Position numbers and translations under genes: made by a program. The notes beneath the pieces are model-generated. The model did not search any database. It saw nothing but the letters and a program-made list of their open reading frames with translations, and had not been told where the DNA came from. Shown here in pieces: positions 55,369-64,000 of a stretch of DNA of 64,000 bases. The stretch comes from Aureibacillus halotolerans (GTDB lineage: Bacteria; Bacillota; Bacilli; Bacillales; DSM-28697): contig NZ_SNYJ01000008.1 in NCBI RefSeq assembly GCF_004363045.1, positions 1 through 64,000 on the forward strand. The letters run 5' to 3'. Position 1 is the stretch's first letter; the number at the start of each line of letters is the position of its first letter.

Positions 55369-56976
55369 ATGAAACGTTTGTTTACGGGTGGTCCTATTTA
55401 TACAATGAATGCACCTGGGGAGATCGTAGAAGCAGTGGTTGTCTCAGGTGATCGAATTTTAGCGACCGGTCCTTTTGCATCATTGAAGGCGACCTATGCC
55501 GTGAAAAATGACGAGATGATCGATCTTGAGGGGCATACGATGTACCCTGGGTTTGTGGATAGTCATTTGCATATGATTGGTTATGGGGAAAGCCTTCTTC
55601 GTCTTGATTTGTCCGCTGAGACCTCTTCCAGAGATGTGATACAGGTTTTGATCCGTGAAATGGAAGGTCTTCAGAGTGAGTGGTTGATCGCTGACGGACT
55701 GAATGAAAACAATTGGAAGGATCGACAGATGATGTCGATCGAAACACTTGATGCCATCAGTCCATATCATCCAATTGTGCTTCATCGTATATGCAAGCAT
55801 GCTATGCTCGTAAACGCAGAAACTTTACGGAGGGCAGGTATTGATGCCGAAACCCCTGATCCGCCAGGCGGTGTGATTGGTCGCTTTGGAGATGGGCGCT
55901 TAAACGGCTGGCTCTATGATGGTGCTCAAGAAGTTGTAAAACAACTTATGCCACAAGCCGATCAGATGTATTTGGATCGAGCGCTGAGAGCATCTGTGAG
56001 CAAATTGCTTTCGTTCGGTTTAACAGGTGGACATACAGAGGATCTCGCCTATTATCAAGGCATGTATCCAACGCTCTCTTCATTCAAAAGAGTCATCGAT
56101 GGCGAACGATTGTCGTTTCGGACGCAGCTGCTTATTAATCACCTTTGTATGGATGAGCGGGATCGGTTTGATGGCTTTGCGGATGCACGGGAGTTACTCG
56201 AATGGGGTGCAATTAAGCTATTTGCCGATGGATCCTTTGGTGGTCGCACGGCATGGTTATCGCATCCTTATGACGATGATAAAATGACCAGTGGAGTTAA
56301 AATTCATACCAACGATGCGTTGGAGCAAATTATTTGCCGAGCAAGAGCCATCGATAAAACCGTCGCGATTCATGCAATTGGGGATGCTGCCTTGGCCATT
56401 GTGCTAGATCTCTTGGAAAAGCATCCACCGAATGTTGGGGACCAAGACCGCATCATACATGCTTCTTACGCATCAAAGAGGCTTATCGAGAAAATGGCGC
56501 AGCTCCCTATAGCCCTTGATATTCAGCCACAATTTGTCGTATCTGATTTCCCATGGATTCTCGACAGACTTGGTGAACGAGCCAATTTGTTGTATCCATG
56601 GAAAACGTATGAGAAGCATGGCTTGCGTTTAGCAGGGGGCTCAGATGCACCAATAGAAACCCCTGATCCGCGGTTAGGCATTTATGCAGCGATTGCAAGG
56701 AAAAAGCGGAGTGCCGTTCACAATGGCTATTTCCCAGCGGAAAAGCTGTCAATGTTTGAAGCCATCTCCCTTTACACGACAGGCAGTGCTTGGATTAGTG
56801 GACACGCCAACAGTCGAGGGCGAATTGCGGAAGGATTCGTGGCGGATTTTTCGATTTTCGAACAGGACTTTTTTGCACTAGAAGAAACCCCAGAGGCTAT
56901 TCTCGACAACGCTGTTTCTCAGACAATTGTTAGCGGCAAGACACAATACAAGCAAACATCCCCGAACCGTAATTAA
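55369..56976 (+). CDS. ytcJ: amidohydrolase family 3 protein YtcJ
   Basis: 535 aa metal-dependent hydrolase. Metal-site motifs: VDSHLHMIG, a KLFADGSFGGRTAWL segment, AIHAIGDAAL, IIHASYAS and GGSDAPIETPDP. The YtcJ/NfdA-like group often cleaves N-acyl bonds; the substrate is unknown. The ATG lies 34 bases after thiI, after AAAGGAATG, so it may be co-transcribed. Confidence 0.85.
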   Translation: MKRLFTGGPIYTMNAPGEIVEAVVVSGDRILATGPFASLKATYAVKNDEMIDLEGHTMYPGFVDSHLHMIGYGESLLRLDLSAETSSRDVIQVLIREMEGLQSEWLIADGLNENNWKDRQMMSIETLDAISPYHPIVLHRICKHAMLVNAETLRRAGIDAETPDPPGGVIGRFGDGRLNGWLYDGAQEVVKQLMPQADQMYLDRALRASVSKLLSFGLTGGHTEDLAYYQGMYPTLSSFKRVIDGERLSFRTQLLINHLCMDERDRFDGFADARELLEWGAIKLFADGSFGGRTAWLSHPYDDDKMTSGVKIHTNDALEQIICRARAIDKTVAIHAIGDAALAIVLDLLEKHPPNVGDQDRIIHASYASKRLIEKMAQLPIALDIQPQFVVSDFPWILDRLGERANLLYPWKTYEKHGLRLAGGSDAPIETPDPRLGIYAAIARKKRSAVHNGYFPAEKLSMFEAISLYTTGSAWISGHANSRGRIAEGFVADFSIFEQDFFALEETPEAILDNAVSQTIVSGKTQYKQTSPNRN

Positions 56977-56996
56977 ACGGCCGGGGATGTTTTTAG
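56954..56996. terminator. bidirectional terminator between ytcJ and nadK2
   Basis: AACATCCCCG / CGGGGATGTT stem with T-run on the plus strand. Confidence 0.88.
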
Positions 56997-57808
56997 TTTT
57001 CCAAAAAGGAGCGTTTGACTTTTTCCCAGAAGGAATTGTTTTTAAGCTTTACGGTTTTAATCGTTCTATGGCTGAGAGCGATATCAATGGTACGAATGTT
57101 TTGGATGCTCATCGCTTCATTATCAAGACCAATCACAGGGTAGTCATTTCCGTCCTCATGAATGCGAAGACGAAGCTTGCGCTGATTGCTGAGGATAAAG
57201 GAGGACCCAAGCGTACGATAGCGATTGTTGTTTAATGAGGCAAGCTCACTAACTTGGAAGCAAGGCAGCAGCGGATCGACGACAGCACCATTAATGGATT
57301 TGTTGTACGCTGTGCTTCCCGTAGGTGTCGAAACAACGAGCCCATCTCCACGGAAGGTTTCAAAATGCAAATCATCAATGTAAACATCCATGACAAACGT
57401 TTTTATAATCGATGAACGAATGCTGCACTCGTTTAAACAATACAAAGGACTCATTCCATTTACTGACACTTCAAGTGTAGGGTAACGACGAACCTCAATG
57501 GATTCATTCGTTTCCACGGCCTTTTTAATCGTGTCAGGATCTGTGACAGAAAAGTCACAGTAGAGTCGAGGCTGAGCATCCGTCGAAATCCCGACATACG
57601 TGCAATCTTCCCGAAATTTGGTTTTACGAACAGCCTGCAAGAAAGAGCCGTCATCGCCCATACTTACGATAATGTCTGCCTTTTTATAATCTTTTTCAAG
57701 CGTAAATCCATAGGCGTCGGCTGCTTTTTGAATTTTTTCAATGCGTTCGGTCAGTTCAGGTGTCTTTTTAAAGGAAAAATAGATGGATTGGTCTGTAAGC
57801 AACCTCAT
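56993..57808 (-). CDS. nadK2: NAD kinase, NadK2 type (YtdI)
   Basis: Makes NADP from NAD and ATP (271 aa). The nucleotide motif reads MGDDGSFL instead of the common GGDGT; from memory this GDD form is normal in the Bacillus NadK2 branch. NECSIRSS and the glycine-rich VVSTPTGSTAYN are intact. The ATG at 57808 follows GCGAGGC. Convergent with ytcJ. Confidence 0.92.
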   Translation of the reverse strand: MRLLTDQSIYFSFKKTPELTERIEKIQKAADAYGFTLEKDYKKADIIVSMGDDGSFLQAVRKTKFREDCTYVGISTDAQPRLYCDFSVTDPDTIKKAVETNESIEVRRYPTLEVSVNGMSPLYCLNECSIRSSIIKTFVMDVYIDDLHFETFRGDGLVVSTPTGSTAYNKSINGAVVDPLLPCFQVSELASLNNNRYRTLGSSFILSNQRKLRLRIHEDGNDYPVIGLDNEAMSIQNIRTIDIALSHRTIKTVKLKNNSFWEKVKRSFLEN

Positions 57809-57962
57809 CGCCTCGCTTTCATCTAGTTGTATCTGACGCTTCTATTATGACAAAAATAGCGCTTCTTTAACAGCAAGATCTTCCCTAGTCCCTTCCCTAA
57901 GGTTTGAAATCATTTTTTTGTGACGATACTGGTTAGCAATCTTTGTGTCGGGAATGAGTGCA

Positions 57963-58607
57963 ATGGCCTATTGGATAATGGCAACGATAATCATCGTAGG
58001 AATAGGAATCGTCCTCTTATGTACAACCGTTCGTATACAATGCATGTACAAACGAGAAGAAAAAAACGATATTTTCGAAGTAACAATTGTGATGTGGCGT
58101 TTTATACGAATAAAGAAAAAAATACCAATGCTTGCTGTAAGTGAAAACGAGCCTGCTTTGGTCGCTGAGGTTGACGGAAAAAAGGAAAAGAAAACCAAGT
58201 TAATTTCAATCGACGATGCCATTCAACGAATTGAGGAGATTCATAAGCTCGTTTTACGCATTACAGGGATGCGCAAAATCGCTCGACGTTTTTTAAAACA
58301 TCTGCAAATCGTCAAATTCGAATGGAAAAGTGAAGTTGGGACAGGGGATGCTGCAACTGCTGGAGTGGCGGCTGGAGCTGCGTGGAGTATTAAAGGGGTT
58401 GTGTTAGGAATGCTGTCCACTTTTCTTACACTTAAATGCCCCCCGGTAATTCATGTCTGGCCAAATTTTCAACGTCCGTGTTTAAACATGTATTTGAACT
58501 GTATGGTTTCATTTAAGATCGGACATGCTATTAAAACGCTTGTAAGTTTAGGGGTTCATTGGAAAAAATCGAAACCAAAAATAGAGGAGTCTGATGCAAA
58601 TGTCTGA
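57963..58607 (+). CDS. ytfI: DUF2953 membrane protein YtfI
   Basis: About 214 aa. A membrane helix at the N-terminus, basic cytoplasmic-type segments, a glycine/alanine-rich stretch (about 125-145, GDAATAGVAAGAAW) and a C-terminal cysteine-containing part. DUF2953 family; in Bacillus paired with ytfJ and linked with sporulation. Starts at 57945 (GTG), 57954 and 57963 compete; the last is spaced best from GGGA. It overlaps ytfJ by 8 bases. Confidence 0.82.
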   Translation: MAYWIMATIIIVGIGIVLLCTTVRIQCMYKREEKNDIFEVTIVMWRFIRIKKKIPMLAVSENEPALVAEVDGKKEKKTKLISIDDAIQRIEEIHKLVLRITGMRKIARRFLKHLQIVKFEWKSEVGTGDAATAGVAAGAAWSIKGVVLGMLSTFLTLKCPPVIHVWPNFQRPCLNMYLNCMVSFKIGHAIKTLVSLGVHWKKSKPKIEESDANV

Positions 58608-59091
58608 ACATCCAATTCAAAGCTTGATGAAAACGGCGATGGAACACCTTCAAAAGATGATTGACGTAAACACCATTGTAGGAGATCCAGTCGAAACTCC
58701 TGATGGGAGTGTAATTCTAACCGTTTCAAAGGTAGGCTTCGGCTTCGCTGCAGGGGGCTCACAGTTTGGGAAAAAATCACATAAATCTTCTCAGTCTCAA
58801 TCTCATTCGGCTGATGAGGAAGGTAGTCAAGAGGACGCTTCATCACCACAGAGTAGCCAAGACTTCCCTTTTGGTGGAGGAAGCGGTGGAGGGGTGTCCA
58901 TTACACCTATCGCCTTTTTAATTGTTGGCCGTGATGGAGTGAAAATGGTTCACCTTGATGAAACGACTCATATTTACGAGCGTTTGTTGGATTTAGCTCC
59001 ACAGGCCGTTGAGAAAGTACAGCAAATGTTACGCCGCCAGGAAAAGGAACACGGGCAACAGACACCTAATAGTGAAAAGCTTGATTTATAA
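58600..59091 (+). CDS. ytfJ: GerW-family sporulation protein YtfJ
   Basis: About 163 aa. GerW/YtfJ core: IVGDPVETPDGSVILTVSKVGFGFAAGGS and, after a Ser/Gln-rich insert, GGGSGGGVSITPIAFLIV. Known members are spore proteins needed for normal germination or resistance. The ATG at 58600 is 10 bases after GAGGAG; the ATG at 58594 is too near. Translationally coupled to ytfI. Confidence 0.9.
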   Translation: MSEHPIQSLMKTAMEHLQKMIDVNTIVGDPVETPDGSVILTVSKVGFGFAAGGSQFGKKSHKSSQSQSHSADEEGSQEDASSPQSSQDFPFGGGSGGGVSITPIAFLIVGRDGVKMVHLDETTHIYERLLDLAPQAVEKVQQMLRRQEKEHGQQTPNSEKLDL

Positions 59092-59200
59092 AACGTTTGC
59101 ATAACATCTAGCGGTTGAAATCTCCTCTGGAAACGTCTATGATGACTATGACATCAATGGAATGACGGTGAAAGAACTGAATCAAATAGGAGGAGATTCT

Positions 59201-59707
59201 TTGGGACGAGCAGGTGTGACATTTAAAGATAACGCAGTGACGTTGGCAGGAAATGAAGTAAAGCCAGGTGATAAGGCGCCAGACTTCAAGGTGCTAACGA
59301 CAGGCCTTGAAGAGCGTACGCTTTCTGATTACAAAGGGACGCCACTCATTATCTCGGTGGTGCCTTCGTTGGATACAGGTGTTTGCGACGCGCAAACGCG
59401 GAAATTCAATGAAGCAGCGGATACCATTCCAAACGTTAAAGTTCTTACGATCAGTGTGGATTTACCATTCGCTCAGAAAAGATGGTGTGGAGCTAACGGC
59501 ATTGATTCAGTCGAAACGCTTTCAGATCATAAGGATCTTTCTTTCGGGACAGCTTATGGTGTTCATATTGAAGAACTCAGACTGTTGGCAAGATCAGTGT
59601 TTGTCATTGATGCCAATGGAACGATCACCTATGCAGAATACGTGCCTGAAGTAACGAACCATCCGGATTATGAAGCGGCATTGAGTGCAGCTCGTTCAAT
59701 CCAATAA
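59201..59707 (+). CDS. tpx: thiol peroxidase Tpx
   Basis: Atypical 2-Cys peroxiredoxin reducing peroxides with thioredoxin. The peroxidatic cysteine is in [14 protein letters not shown] and the resolving cysteine in KRWCGANG. The start is taken as TTG at 59201: AGGAGGAG is 5 bases upstream and the 168-aa product begins like other Tpx proteins. The ATG at 59162 would add 13 residues and lies over the ribosome site. Confidence 0.93.
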   Translation: MGRAGVTFKDNAVTLAGNEVKPGDKAPDFKVLTTGLEERTLSDYKGTPLIISVVPSLDTGVCDAQTRKFNEAADTIPNVKVLTISVDLPFAQKRWCGANGIDSVETLSDHKDLSFGTAYGVHIEELRLLARSVFVIDANGTITYAEYVPEVTNHPDYEAALSAARSIQ

Positions 59708-59721
59708 ACTGTTTCGCCTGA

Positions 59722-59748
59722 AGGCTCTGGTACTTGCCGGGGCTTTTT
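59722..59748 (+). terminator. rho-independent terminator of tpx
   Basis: AGGCTCTGG / CCGGGGCTT stem with G-U pairs, then five Ts. Confidence 0.7.
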
Positions 59749-59773
59749 CGTGTGCTTATAAAGGAGGCTTACG

Positions 59774-60736
59774 ATGACAACAAAGTCAGAAGTTGAATTG
59801 CTGTTTGAATGGTTGGATAAGACAGCGACAGAACAATTATCAACAAATGAAGGCTCCTTTTTGGACGCTTTGGCTTTAGCTGCGGAAAAGCTGTTTGAAG
59901 AAGAGGACGCCGCCTCGTTTTCTTTTGAACAATGGAACAGTGAATTCATCCGAAAAGGGCTTCAGTTAGGGATATTAAAAGGGATGAAAGAAGGGGTCCA
60001 AGCGCATCATGCGATGACACCAGATGGAGTGGCTCTCTTTGTGGCGTTTCTCATTAACAAATGGCTGGGAGATCGAAACGAGTGGAGTTTACTTGATCCG
60101 GCAACGGGAACGTCAAACTTGCTCACGGCGATCATAAACCAGTCCGTGCATAAACCGACGTTTGTGCAAGCTGCTGAAGTTGATGAAACATTGATGAGGT
60201 TATCCGCTGCAAGTGCCAACTTACAACGGCACCCTATTGCTTTCTCGCATCAGGATGCCTTGCAACCTATGTATATGAAGGAAGCTGATGTGGTTGTATG
60301 TGATTTACCTGTCGGCTTTTATCCAGGAGACACAAATGGCTACAGTTTAGCAGATGCAACGAATGAACGCATGCCATTTAGTCATTATTTGTTTATTGAG
60401 CAGGCGCTCAGGTATTGCAAAGACAGTGGCTACCTATTCTTGATCGTTCCAAATACTTTGTTTGAAATGGATGAAACACGAGCGTTGCATCACTTTATTA
60501 CAAGTCATGCGTTGATTCATTGTTTCTTTCAGCTGCCAGAATCAATGTTTCAGCAAAAGCATCACGCCAAGAGCATTCTCGTTCTGCAGAAAAAGGGAAA
60601 TGAAGCTATTCAGCCAAAAGATGTTCTTATTTCAATGCTTCCATCATTAAAAGATGAAGCGAAAGTACGATCTGCCATGATGCAAATTGGTCAATGGCAT
60701 GCAGAACATCTCCAAAATAAGGAACAATCATCTTAG
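59774..60736 (+). CDS. ytxK: methyltransferase-like protein YtxK
   Basis: 320 aa, related to N6-adenine DNA methyltransferases (HsdM-like fold). The SAM motif reads LLDPATGTSNLLT near residue 110. The catalytic motif, usually NPPF/NPPY, is VCDLPVGFYP here, an Asp in place of Asn. No DNA target domain or restriction partner is present, so a role outside restriction is likely. The ATG follows AAGGAGG. Position before ackA is as in B. subtilis. Confidence 0.85.
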   Translation: MTTKSEVELLFEWLDKTATEQLSTNEGSFLDALALAAEKLFEEEDAASFSFEQWNSEFIRKGLQLGILKGMKEGVQAHHAMTPDGVALFVAFLINKWLGDRNEWSLLDPATGTSNLLTAIINQSVHKPTFVQAAEVDETLMRLSAASANLQRHPIAFSHQDALQPMYMKEADVVVCDLPVGFYPGDTNGYSLADATNERMPFSHYLFIEQALRYCKDSGYLFLIVPNTLFEMDETRALHHFITSHALIHCFFQLPESMFQQKHHAKSILVLQKKGNEAIQPKDVLISMLPSLKDEAKVRSAMMQIGQWHAEHLQNKEQSS

Positions 60737-60752
60737 AATCAATAAGACAAAT

Positions 60753-60780
60753 GACATTGCTTTCAAGAAAAAGCAATGTC
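60753..60780 (+). promoter_or_regulatory. perfect hairpin upstream of ackA
   Basis: GACATTGCTTT / AAAGCAATGTC, 11-bp perfect stem with a 6-base loop, 3 bases before the ackA ribosome site. No T-run follows, so it is not a standard terminator. Confidence 0.7.
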
Positions 60781-60795
60781 TAGGGGGACATCTTG

Positions 60796-61986
60796 ATGAG
60801 TAAAGTAATTGCAATTAATGCCGGGAGTTCATCGTTGAAATTTCAGCTATTGGACATGCCCGAGGAAGACGTCCTGTCAAAAGGCGTCTTTGAACGGATT
60901 GGCTTAGAGTCACCAACGTTTACGATTGAATTTGGTGACAATGAAATCACAAAAACATTGACGATAAAGGATCATGCTGAAGCGGTCGATACACTTTTGC
61001 ATAGCTTGCTTGAACATGGAATCATTCAGTCATATGATGAAATTGAAGGCATCGGCCATCGTGTTGTCCATGGTGGTGAGAAATTTAGTGACTCCGCATT
61101 GATTACGGAGGAAGTCATTAAGGATTTACGCGAAGTCTCTGAGCTTGCACCTTTGCATAATCCAGCAAATATCGTTGGCATTAAGGCTTTTCATGAAAAA
61201 CTCCCGAACGTGCCAGCCGTTGCTGTTTTTGACACGGCATTTCATCAAACGATGCCTGAGTCTTCATATTTGTATAGCCTACCTTACGATTACTACAAAG
61301 ACTATGGGATTCGGAAGTATGGATTCCATGGCACATCACATAAATATGTAACTGAAAAAGCGGCTGAATCTTTGGGACGCCCTATTGATCAACTTCGTTT
61401 GATCTCTTGCCATCTTGGAAACGGCGCCAGCATTTGTGCTGTAGAAGGCGGCAAATCCATCGACACATCCATGGGCTTTACGCCGCTCGCAGGTGTTACG
61501 ATGGGCACACGTTCTGGTGATATCGATCCTGCTTTAATTCCGTACATTATGGAGAAAACAGGAAAAACGGCGGAAGAGGTCACAAACATTCTTAACAAAA
61601 AGAGTGGTTTGCTTGGACTGACAGGTTTGTCTAGTGACCTTAGAGATATTATGGAGGCAGCTCAAGGTGGCAACCACCGTGCAGAACTTGGCCTTGAAGT
61701 GTTTGCAGCCCATATTCATAAATATATTGGTTCTTACGCTGCGAAAATGAGTGGTGTTGACGCCATTATTTTTACGGCTGGCATTGGGGAGAATTCTGCT
61801 CCTGTTCGAGCAAGAGTGTTAAATGGTCTTGAATTCATGGGCGTTTACTGGGACCCGATGCTTAATGAGGTTGGTAAAAAGACGTCGATGATCAGTTACC
61901 CTCATTCCCCTGTCAAAGTAATGGTTATACCAACGAACGAAGAAGTCATGATCGCACGAGATACAGTTCGTCTTTCACATATTTAA
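60796..61986 (+). CDS. ackA: acetate kinase
   Basis: Interconverts acetate/ATP and acetyl phosphate/ADP; overflow metabolism enzyme (396 aa). N-terminal [11 protein letters not shown], the central phosphate region [10 protein letters not shown] and FTAGIGENS are intact. The ATG at 60796 follows a GGGGGGA ribosome site; the TTG just before it is less likely. Usually activated by CcpA; no convincing cre was found directly upstream. Confidence 0.96.
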   Translation: MSKVIAINAGSSSLKFQLLDMPEEDVLSKGVFERIGLESPTFTIEFGDNEITKTLTIKDHAEAVDTLLHSLLEHGIIQSYDEIEGIGHRVVHGGEKFSDSALITEEVIKDLREVSELAPLHNPANIVGIKAFHEKLPNVPAVAVFDTAFHQTMPESSYLYSLPYDYYKDYGIRKYGFHGTSHKYVTEKAAESLGRPIDQLRLISCHLGNGASICAVEGGKSIDTSMGFTPLAGVTMGTRSGDIDPALIPYIMEKTGKTAEEVTNILNKKSGLLGLTGLSSDLRDIMEAAQGGNHRAELGLEVFAAHIHKYIGSYAAKMSGVDAIIFTAGIGENSAPVRARVLNGLEFMGVYWDPMLNEVGKKTSMISYPHSPVKVMVIPTNEEVMIARDTVRLSHI

Positions 61987-61995
61987 TACCCTTTT

Positions 61996-62029
61996 GCCTT
62001 GCCTCTGTATTTAGGGGTAAGGTTTTTTT
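61996..62029 (+). terminator. rho-independent terminator of ackA
   Basis: CCTTGCCTC / GGGGTAAGG stem then seven Ts. Confidence 0.85.
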
Positions 62030-62138
62030 GTGCCTAAATCAAATGACAGACGTCTGGGCTCTTCATAATAATTGCGCATTGATTAAGTGGGCATACTAAC
62101 ACAACTATCTCAGCGTAAAATTACTTTTAACGCTAACA

Positions 62139-62332
62139 CCATGAGGTGCATTCGAATCGATGTTCGCTTGTGTCCTTTGTGGTGCAAAGAAATACGGTCG
62201 CTTCGTCAAAATACTTCGCTTTCTGTGGGGCACGGCTTCAGCTGATCCCACTAGAGTCTACGTATGTTGACTACGCTAATGTATATTTTTGCGTAAACTG
62301 TTTTTATTTTGGATCGGTCTCATATAACGAGT
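62139..62332 (+). repeat. dispersed repeat module beta
   Basis: Shares TTCGAATCGATGTT, GCTTCGTCAAAATACTTCGC and GAGTCTACGTATGTTGACTA with the copies at 51.9 and 15.3 kb. Shorter in the middle: the hairpin block found in those copies is mostly missing. Confidence 0.82.
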
Positions 62333-62659
62333 AAGAAAAAGTGTTAAATCGTGATGCTTAGACAAGTAAGCGCATCGTTTCATGCAGAATCATATTACCT
62401 AGAGCCCGAAGATCATCTGCTTTGTAGGATTGATGCAGCGGTAGACTTAAGGTTAGATAACTTGGGCAGAGCGAGATCTTCAACGCTGGCTGTGTTTGTG
62501 TGGACGCGAGGTGACATAAATCAATTGACTCCTTCAAAACAACACCTGCTGTATTCAGTAAGATGGTGCCAATGCTCACAATCCTGTAATTTCTAACGCT
62601 CTAAAAAAGCAGACGAGACCTTTTTAGTTCACATCACGTCATAAAAAATGAGATCATCA

Positions 62660-62815
62660 TTAAAAGCAGCCACTAGCGAGAATCCAGCGGCATTAAAAAC
62701 ACGATGAGGTCCTTTCGAATCGATTTAGAACTTGTACCCTTTAGGGTGAAAGCGAGTGTAGGGCAGCTTGTATAAAAAGCAACATCAACAATAAATTGCA
62801 GGTTTATCCAGCTTG
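62660..62815 (+). repeat. dispersed repeat module alpha plus beta-type end
   Basis: AAAAGCAGCCACTAGCGAGA start, ACACGATGAGGTCCTTTCGA, TACCCTTTAGGGTGAAAGCG and the CAGCTTGTATAAAAAGCAAC end, in the same order as at 52.7 kb. Confidence 0.82.
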
Positions 62816-63070
62816 TATCTCCCGAGTTTAAGGTGCGAAAGTTGAGATGATTTGGGTCTTCTGGAGAACACTAATTAGAATACCGTGACCTTGATTTGTA
62901 AACGAAAAGGCCAATCCAAAAAAAGCGTCCATCGCATGACATGAAAATGGTGTAATGAGTTAGATCCATAAATCAAAGTCTCGACGTTTTATGCAAGTGA
63001 CAATTTTTTGAGTAGTAATGGGTAAAATAACGATATTCATACGAACAATAACTTTTTTATGAAAAAACGG

Positions 63071-63099
63071 TTGAAAAAAAAGTGTAAAGTTGCTAAAGT
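63071..63099 (+). promoter_or_regulatory. sigma-A promoter of argG
   Basis: TTGAAA (63071-63076), 17 bases, TAAAGT (63094-63099). A GATGAATAATAATAAATTG stretch at about 63122-63140 resembles an ArgR/AhrC ARG box just downstream. Confidence 0.6.
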
Positions 63100-63198
63100 A
63101 GAGTGTAAGAAAATACAACTTGATGAATAATAATAAATTGTATAAACCATGAGATGTGATTCCCGTGTGGGTGCATGATTAAAAGGAGGACGTTTTTA

Positions 63199-64000
63199 AT
63201 GAAGAAGGTTGTTTTAGCATATTCCGGTGGTTTGGATACATCTGTTGCAATTAAATGGCTTCAGGAAAAAGGATACAGTGTTGTGGCCTTGTGCTTGGAT
63301 GTTGGCGAAGGGAAAGACTTGGATTTCGTTAAGCAAAAAGCACTTGATGTAGGTGCAATTGAATCGTATATGCTTGATGTGAAAGAGGAATTCGCAAATG
63401 ATTTTGCATTAAAAGCGTTACAAGCTCATGCGCTTTATGAGCAAAAATATCCATTGGTCTCGGCGCTAAGTCGTCCACTGATTGCCAAAAAACTTGTTGA
63501 AGTCGCAGAAGCGGAACAAGCGATTGCTGTAGCTCACGGCTGCACAGGAAAAGGCAATGATCAGGTTCGTTTTGAAGTTGCCATTAACGCATTAAATCCG
63601 GATCTTGAAGTCCTTGCGCCAGTGAGAGACTGGAAATGGTCTCGAGAAGAAGAAATTGAGTATGCGAAGCAAAACAATATTCCAATTCCAATTCAATTGG
63701 ATTCGCCGTATTCAATTGACCAAAACCTTTGGGGACGTAGCAATGAGTGTGGCATCCTAGAGGATCCATGGGCGACGCCTCCAGAAGGCGCTTATGAGCT
63801 GACTGCAAGCCTTGAAAACACGCCTGATGTGGCTGATATCATTGAAATAGATTTTGAAAAAGGTGTCCCAACGAAGATTGATGGGAAGGCATACAGATTG
63901 GATCAATTGATCATTGAACTCAACATCCTTGCAGGGAAGCATGGCGTTGGAAGAATTGATCATGTCGAGAATCGTCTTGTTGGTATTAAATCTCGTGAAG
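63199..64000 (+). CDS. argG: argininosuccinate synthase, 5' part
   Basis: Joins citrulline and aspartate in arginine synthesis. The open frame begins at the ATG after AAAAGGAGG and runs off the window, giving the first 267 residues of about 400. The PP-loop [10 protein letters not shown] is at residues 7-16; [14 protein letters not shown] and [14 protein letters not shown] are intact. AhrC control is suggested by the candidate ARG box upstream. No frameshift seen. Confidence 0.96.
   Translation, partial: MKKVVLAYSGGLDTSVAIKWLQEKGYSVVALCLDVGEGKDLDFVKQKALDVGAIESYMLDVKEEFANDFALKALQAHALYEQKYPLVSALSRPLIAKKLVEVAEAEQAIAVAHGCTGKGNDQVRFEVAINALNPDLEVLAPVRDWKWSREEEIEYAKQNNIPIPIQLDSPYSIDQNLWGRSNECGILEDPWATPPEGAYELTASLENTPDVADIIEIDFEKGVPTKIDGKAYRLDQLIIELNILAGKHGVGRIDHVENRLVGIKSRE

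Larger units (their letters stand above)
61987..63198. other. 1.2-kb gap with composite repeat element and argG control region
   Basis: Terminator of ackA, then repeat modules beta (62139-62332) and alpha (62660-62815), then the argG promoter. No gene is supported. Confidence 0.65.

Noticed and set aside
57640-57665. NAD kinase GGDGT motif altered to GDDGS, possible loss of function
   Set aside because: As I recall, the GDD form is normal in the Bacillus NadK2 branch, and the other motifs are intact.
60751-60764. Possible cre site upstream of ackA (TGACATTGCTTTCA)
   Set aside because: The central CG and an A-position do not match; the sequence is better explained as a hairpin arm.
1-64000. 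CRISPR arrays, tRNA or rRNA genes, prophage or restriction-modification systems
   Set aside because: No regularly spaced identical repeats, tRNA-like cloverleaf ends, rRNA sequence or phage genes were recognised. YtxK is methylase-like but has no restriction partner.

Overview
The window reads as chromosomal DNA of a Bacillus-like, probably alkaliphilic Firmicute (a Shouchella/Alkalihalobacillus-type organism; this is inference). Gene content and order follow the ytw-ytg-ytk-ytl-ytm-yto-ytp-ytx-ccpA-acsA-tyrS-rpsD-ezrA-thiI-ackA-argG part of the Bacillus subtilis chromosome. Names come from recalled family resemblance; no database search was run. Alkaliphily is suggested by a MotPS-type stator, a very acidic S-layer-like protein of about 1,057 residues, and a second SLH-domain protein.

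Layout. 0.1-5.1 kb: an SLH-domain protein, a decayed ORF, two rhodanese-like genes, dps and the lipid II flippase gene murJ. 5.2-13.7 kb: ytzE, a cysteine synthase, thpR, ytlQ, ytmP, ytzH, trmB, ytzB, ytoP, ytoQ and two exported proteins of unknown role. 13.9-25.8 kb: a PfoR/EIIC-like membrane protein, a repeat-rich gap, ytpQ-ytpR-sftA, murC, the ytxGHJ stress operon with a good sigma-B-type promoter, an IS30-family insertion, and an FtsA-like ATPase with an unusual C-terminal tandem array. 26-32 kb: aroA, ccpA, motPS and acsA, with a strong CcpA operator (cre) candidate over the acsA start. 32-47.5 kb holds more accessory genes: a TetR regulator divergent from a Pps/rifampin-phosphotransferase-like enzyme, the large S-layer-like protein, a class A penicillin-binding protein, tyrS behind a T-box leader, and a sugar ABC importer without an ATPase gene. 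47.6-64 kb: rpsD with a long leader, ytsP, refZ, ezrA, the nifZ-thiI pair, ytcJ, nadK2, ytfIJ, tpx, ytxK, ackA and a truncated argG.

The core genes serve envelope synthesis and division (murJ, murC, sftA, ezrA, refZ, PBP), carbon-flow control (ccpA, acsA, ackA), translation (tyrS, rpsD, trmB, thiI, thpR) and redox or stress defence (dps, tpx, ytxJ, ytsP). Against the B. subtilis order as I recall it, ytpP, acuABC and ytrP are missing from their usual places.

The most unusual material is in the gaps. A modular family of structured repeats occurs at seven places in three regions plus one single site, with paired modules in the same order at 52 and 62 kb. Two opposed 161-bp MITE-like elements flanked by TA lie at 35.8 and 42.8 kb; the second sits between the tyrS T-box terminator and the tyrS ribosome binding site. 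I see no CRISPR array, rRNA or tRNA gene, prophage or defence island.
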